Below, one piece after another: positions 21,902 to 24,605 of a DNA stretch of 24,605 nt; position 1 is the first letter of the stretch; each line of letters starts with the position of its first letter. The notes under the pieces are model-generated. The model was not told the DNA's origin, did not search any database, and saw nothing but the letters and a program-made list of their open reading frames with translations. The position numbers and the translations under genes are program-made. Origin of the DNA: an uncultured Chloroflexota bacterium (lineage in GTDB: Bacteria > Chloroflexota > Chloroflexia > Thermomicrobiales > UBA6265); NCBI GenBank assembly GCA_937901745.1, contig CALGSZ010000165.1, positions 1 through 24,605 on the forward strand. The letters are read 5' to 3'.

Positions 21902-22234
21902 ATGGATCGGTACAACGAAGAGCTGAAGCGGACCGCTTATCAGAAGAAGGCAGTCAGCCGGCTGTCTCCGGATGAGGTGTTGGATTTCGCAATCGCCTTC
22001 TTTCGGGAGCGGGGATATCGCGCTGGGCGCACTGGGCGGCCCAACCAAGTCTTCGTCATGGGCGGGCGGGAAGGCGGCCTGCCGCGAGTGACGGGCGAAA
22101 TTACCGCTCGGCCAAATGTCGGCAAGGCGGGCACGACGCTCGTCACGCTCGATGCCGCTGGTGAGCGGCTCGGCCCGGCGATGGCCGAGTTTCATGCCGA
22201 GTTGCGCCGACTTCGGACGCAATCGCGAAGCTGA
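21902..22234 (+). CDS. Small hypothetical protein
   Basis: The 110-residue protein is not recognised. It is charged, with a helical start (MDRYNEELKRTAYQKKAVSRLSPDEVLDFAIAFFRERGY), then a short glycine-rich beta-like region (FVMGGREGGLPRVTGEITARP) and a C-terminal helix ending in Arg. There is no signal peptide, membrane segment or known catalytic motif. Codon use is like its neighbours, which supports a real gene. No ribosome site precedes ATG 21902; the upstream bases are the pyrimidine-rich arm of the inverted repeat, so it may be translated leaderless or poorly. It stands between the operon and tRNA-Arg. Confidence 0.7.
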   Translation: MDRYNEELKRTAYQKKAVSRLSPDEVLDFAIAFFRERGYRAGRTGRPNQVFVMGGREGGLPRVTGEITARPNVGKAGTTLVTLDAAGERLGPAMAEFHAELRRLRTQSRS

Positions 22235-22285
22235 ATCGCTCGATCCGGGGCGCGCCGCTCGCGGTTCGGCGGATGCCTCGTCGGC

Positions 22286-22291
22286 TATACT
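22286..22291 (+). promoter_or_regulatory. -10 box upstream of tRNA-Arg
   Basis: TATACT lies 20 bases before the tRNA 5' end, so transcription would start near 22298. No good -35 is seen (GGTTCG or GTTCGG at 17-18 bases). Confidence 0.4.
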
Positions 22292-22311
22292 TGACATGAG
22301 CGCCCCGTTGT

Positions 22312-22384
22312 GCCCCCGTAGCTCAGCGGACAGAGCAACCGCCTTCTAAGCGGTGGGTCGCAGGTTCGAGTCCTGCCGGGGGTA
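22312..22384 (+). tRNA. tRNA-Arg (UCU)
   Basis: A 73-nt cloverleaf with acceptor GCCCCCG/CGGGGGT (first pair G-U), D-arm GCTC/GAGC, anticodon stem ACCGC/GCGGT with loop CTTCTAA (anticodon UCU), T-arm GCAGG/CCTGC with TTCGAGT, and discriminator A. CCA is not encoded. It reads the rare AGA/AGG codons. Confidence 0.96.
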
Positions 22385-22530
22385 CCGCGTAACTCAGCGC
22401 TCGCTCCCCTTCGCCCCAGTGGCATGACAGATGCGTCCCCCATTAGGAGACAATCTCGCCGCGCCCTTATCGTCGAGGTGAGTGCGGGGCAACGACTGGC
22501 AGAGCGCTGATCAGATAGGAGCAACTAACT

Positions 22531-23514
22531 ATGGAACTCGGCGGGCTTCACCATGTGACGGCCGTCACCGGCGACGCGCCAGGGAATGTCACGTTCTACA
22601 CCGATGTGCTGGGCATGCGGCTCGTCAAGAAGACCGTCAATCAGGACGATGTCTCCGCGTACCACCTCTTTTACGGGGATGCGCTCGGCAATCCGGGGAC
22701 AGAGCTGACTTTCTTCGATTGGCCTGACATCGGCTCGCGCGTGCCGGGCTCGGGGGAGATCAGCGAGATCGGGCTGCGGGTACCGGGCCGCGAGTCGCTG
22801 GATTGGTGGCAACGCAGGCTCGAAGAGGCCGGCGTGGCGACCGACGCTAAGGGCATCACTGACCGAGGCGGTCGTGCCGTCTTGCCATTCACCGATCCCG
22901 AGGGCCAGCGCCTGGCACTCGTCGCCGATGGCAACGACGAATCATTCGTGCCCTGGGCGGACAGCCCGGTGCCGGCTGAGCACCAAATCCGCGGCCTCAG
23001 CCATGTCACGCTCGTCGTCGGCCGGCTCGATCCGACGGTTCAGGTTCTGACGCAGATCCTCGGCTTTCGGCGTGCGGGCGAGTATCCGTTCCCAGACAAC
23101 TCGGCGCGAAGCGTCGCCGTCTTCGCAACCGGACCGGGCGGTCCCGGCGCGGAAGTGCATGTTGAGGAGCGGCCGGATCTCCCGCCGGCTCGCCTCGGAA
23201 TCGGCGGTGTCCATCACGTCGCATTCCGCACGCCGACAGACGAGGAGCACCGGGAGTGGCGAGATCGCATCGCTCGCGCTGGTCTAGGCGTGACCGACGT
23301 GATTGACCGCTTCTACTTCCGCTCGATCTACTTCCGCGAGCCGGGGCGGATCCTGTTCGAGATCGCCACCGATGGTCCGGGATTCGCGACGGATGAGGAT
23401 CCCGCGCACCTCGGCGAGCGGTTGGCATTGCCGCCTTTCCTGGAGCCGTACCGCGCGCAGATTGAAGCTGGACTGCGGCCGCTCCCGACCGGTGGGAAGG
23501 CGGTTCGACGCTAG
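22531..23514 (+). CDS. Ring-cleaving dioxygenase-like protein, glyoxalase/VOC fold (MhqA/MhqO type)
   Basis: The 327-residue protein holds two vicinal-oxygen-chelate modules (about 1-135 and 150-290). The first starts GGLHHVTAVTGDAPGNVTFYTDVLGMRLVKKTVNQDD, the characteristic start of the MhqA/MhqO family, and the second has LSHVTLVVGRLDP, GGVHHVAF and FEIATDGPGF. Metal ligands are expected at a His near residue 8, the second-module HH pair and the Glu of FEIATD. Relatives are linked to hydroquinone or quinone detoxification as Fe(II) dioxygenases, though activity is proven for few. ATG 22531 has GGAG 11 bases upstream. It overlaps nothing and is followed after 4 bp by a GNAT gene in the same transcript. 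Confidence 0.9.
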   Translation: MELGGLHHVTAVTGDAPGNVTFYTDVLGMRLVKKTVNQDDVSAYHLFYGDALGNPGTELTFFDWPDIGSRVPGSGEISEIGLRVPGRESLDWWQRRLEEAGVATDAKGITDRGGRAVLPFTDPEGQRLALVADGNDESFVPWADSPVPAEHQIRGLSHVTLVVGRLDPTVQVLTQILGFRRAGEYPFPDNSARSVAVFATGPGGPGAEVHVEERPDLPPARLGIGGVHHVAFRTPTDEEHREWRDRIARAGLGVTDVIDRFYFRSIYFREPGRILFEIATDGPGFATDEDPAHLGERLALPPFLEPYRAQIEAGLRPLPTGGKAVRR

Positions 23515-23518
23515 CGCG

Positions 23519-24091
23519 ATGCCAGCAGGCGGGCTCCAACCGATCGGCCACTTTGCCATGTGGATGCGCGGAGACCCACTGCCAGAACTGCCACCGGTCG
23601 CGGGATTCTCGGCGGCGCCGGTGCACGATCCCGTCTTGGTGGCGCGCGTGATGAGCACCAATGTGGACGCCATTGAGGAGCGGTTCCGCGATGGCCACCG
23701 CCCTTGGCTTGCTCGCATCGGCGATGAGCCGGCCGCGTGGGGCTGGGTTGCCACCCGTCACGCCGCGATCCCGGAGCTTGGGATAGATGTGCGGTTCCCG
23801 GCCGGCGACCGCTATCTTTGGGACTTCGGGACGTTGCCTGCCTGGCGGGGCCGGGGCATCTACCCGGCTCTACTGCAAGCGATTATCAAAGGCGAAGGGG
23901 CCGAGCGGTTCTGGATCGGGCACGATTGGGACAATGTTGCTTCCGCGCGCGGGATCGAGCGGGCCGGCTTTCAACGAGTCGGCACGGTGTATCGCACGGA
24001 CCAGGGAGTGCTCGTGCTCGTCCCGTGCGGACCGGCTGAACGGGTGACGGCGGCCTCCTCGCTCTTCGGCATACCGGTGATCGCTGACTGA
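23519..24091 (+). CDS. GNAT-family N-acetyltransferase
   Basis: The 190-residue protein has a divergent N-terminal half. Its C-terminal half is a recognisable GNAT core: strand LWDFGTLPAWRGRGIYPALLQAII (the R-G-x-G/A acetyl-CoA loop as RGRGIY, about 107-112), then IGHDWDNVASARGIERAGFQRVGTVYR, the NxxSxxxxxxxGF element. The substrate is unknown. ATG 23519 lies 4 bp after the dioxygenase stop; no separate ribosome site is clear, so it is probably translated by coupling. The open frame reaches back into the dioxygenase gene, where it is a shadow. The pairing with a quinone-type dioxygenase could be a detoxification unit (inference). Confidence 0.85.
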   Translation: MPAGGLQPIGHFAMWMRGDPLPELPPVAGFSAAPVHDPVLVARVMSTNVDAIEERFRDGHRPWLARIGDEPAAWGWVATRHAAIPELGIDVRFPAGDRYLWDFGTLPAWRGRGIYPALLQAIIKGEGAERFWIGHDWDNVASARGIERAGFQRVGTVYRTDQGVLVLVPCGPAERVTAASSLFGIPVIAD

Positions 24092-24150
24092 GCGTCTGGG
24101 TCTACCGCGCACGGACGCGCCCACGTGCCTCGCAAGGGGCGCTTACAAGG

Positions 24151-24180
24151 TTGACACGCTCGTCAGGGGTTCTGTACAAT
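24151..24180 (+). promoter_or_regulatory. Promoter of tRNA-Gly
   Basis: A perfect TTGACA (24151-24156) and TACAAT (24175-24180, 5/6) are 18 bases apart, with TG directly before the -10. The start falls about 24 nt before the tRNA. This is the strongest promoter read in the window. Confidence 0.75.
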
Positions 24181-24210
24181 TCCCCGTGCCGACGGTGGTT
24201 GGACACCGAC

Positions 24211-24285
24211 GCGGAAGTGGCTCAGTGGTAGAGCATCTCCTTGCCAAGGAGAAGGTCGCGGGTTCGAATCCCGTCTTCCGCTCCA
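24211..24285 (+). tRNA. tRNA-Gly (GCC) with encoded CCA
   Basis: Acceptor GCGGAAG/CTTCCGC, D-arm GCTC/GAGC, anticodon stem TCTCC/GGAGA with loop TTGCCAA (anticodon GCC), T-arm GCGGG/CCCGT (one G-U pair) with TTCGAAT, discriminator T, and an encoded CCA at 24283-24285. Confidence 0.97.
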
Positions 24286-24304
24286 AACCGAGACAGAGGA
24301 CACG

Positions 24305-24331
24305 GCGGGCCGAAGGGCCCGCTTGTTCGTT
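24305..24331 (+). terminator. Intrinsic terminator after tRNA-Gly
   Basis: A 7-bp GC stem (GCGGGCC/GGCCCGC) with a 4-nt loop (GAAG) is followed by TTGTTCGTT, about 20 bases after the tRNA. Confidence 0.6.
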
Positions 24332-24350
24332 GTCTGGGACTCACGAAGAT

Positions 24351-24390
24351 GCCCTGAGTTCGCTCCGACTCAGGGCCCGCGGCTGTCTTT
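24351..24390 (+). terminator. Second hairpin, possible terminator
   Basis: GCCCTGAGT (24351-24359) pairs perfectly with ACTCAGGGC (24368-24376), 9 bp with an 8-nt loop. A T-rich stretch (GTCTTTGTTG) follows only 10 bases later. It may back up the first terminator. The remaining 130 bases before tRNA-Leu contain AT-rich promoter-like words (TATGCT 24426-24431, TATCCT 24508-24513) but no well-spaced pair. Confidence 0.4.
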
Positions 24391-24522
24391 GTTGACTCCT
24401 AATGCGTGGACATAACACATTCTGCTATGCTGAACGTGTGCCTGCTAGCTCCTATCGGTCATGCGGGTGACTGGTCTGAAACCTCGATTGTTCTAAGGAT
24501 TTTGCCGTATCCTTCCAGTAGC

Positions 24523-24605
24523 GCGGACGTGGCGAAACGGCAGACGCTGCGGTCTTAAAAACCGCTGGGGCAACCCGTGCGGGTTCGAATCCCGCCGTCC
24601 GCACC
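24523..24605 (+). tRNA. tRNA-Leu (UAA), cut in the CCA tail by the window edge
   Basis: Acceptor GCGGACG/CGTCCGC, D-arm with GGC/GAC elements, anticodon stem TGCGGT/ACCGC with loop CTTAAAA (anticodon UAA), a long class II variable arm (GGGG...CCCG), T-arm GCGGG/CCCGC with TTCGAAT, and discriminator A. CC of an encoded CCA is visible; the last A would lie outside the window. Confidence 0.95.

Noticed and set aside
1..24605. Mobile elements, CRISPR arrays, toxin-antitoxin or phage defence genes
   Set aside because: No transposase or integrase motif, no regularly spaced direct repeats, and every gene with recognisable motifs fits a chromosomal metabolic or regulatory family.

Overview
The window is about 24.6 kb of GC-rich bacterial chromosome made mostly of housekeeping and metabolic genes, with four tRNA genes and no mobile element, CRISPR array or phage gene that I can see. 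The gene content (a minus-strand tRNA-Gln/glmU/prs/birA run, a DUF2342 zincin, a DegS-like kinase, a lone Flp-type pilin, CIRCE-type control of dnaJ) and G-rich low-complexity intergenic tracts would fit a Chloroflexota bacterium, perhaps class Thermomicrobia. That placement is inference from composition and gene style, not a database match.

Left part (1-6.8 kb): a plus-strand DUF2342 zincin faces a minus-strand block. The block reads tRNA-Gln(UUG), glmU (cell-wall UDP-GlcNAc), prs (PRPP), birA (biotin ligase), then purH (last steps of IMP synthesis). purH has its own strong promoter and a leader that can fold into a closed multi-stem structure. Centre-left (6.8-11.5 kb): a DegS/NarL-type histidine kinase whose ATPase half looks degenerate is preceded by a palindrome very like the mycobacterial DosR box. 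It is followed by a hairpin-rich gap of about 490 bp, a small Flp-type pilin and a two-gene ABC exporter.

Centre (11.5-17.3 kb): minus-strand dnaJ has a strong promoter with a perfect CIRCE (HrcA operator) just upstream of its -35. Then come a GNAT acetyltransferase, a small sulfite-oxidase-fold molybdoenzyme, and a minus-strand pair of DHA2-type MFS exporter and ADP-ribosylglycohydrolase-like protein, read from a divergent 500-bp promoter region. Right part (17.3-24.6 kb): a tight four-gene plus-strand operon encodes a class V aminotransferase, a NodB-fold protein lacking its metal histidines, a YtcJ-like amidohydrolase and an UPF0173 metallo-beta-lactamase-fold hydrolase. It looks like an uncharacterised catabolic or repair route. 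It is followed by a G-rich inverted repeat with G-quadruplex potential, a small unknown gene, tRNA-Arg(UCU), an extradiol-dioxygenase-like glyoxalase-fold protein with a GNAT partner, tRNA-Gly(GCC) and tRNA-Leu(UAA), the last cut by the window edge within its CCA tail.

The most notable items are regulatory: the DosR-like box in front of the apparently ATPase-deficient kinase, the structured purH leader starting at its predicted transcription start, and the CIRCE/dnaJ promoter. The four-gene 17.3-21.8 kb operon is the best candidate for an undescribed pathway. All functional statements come from reading motifs by eye.
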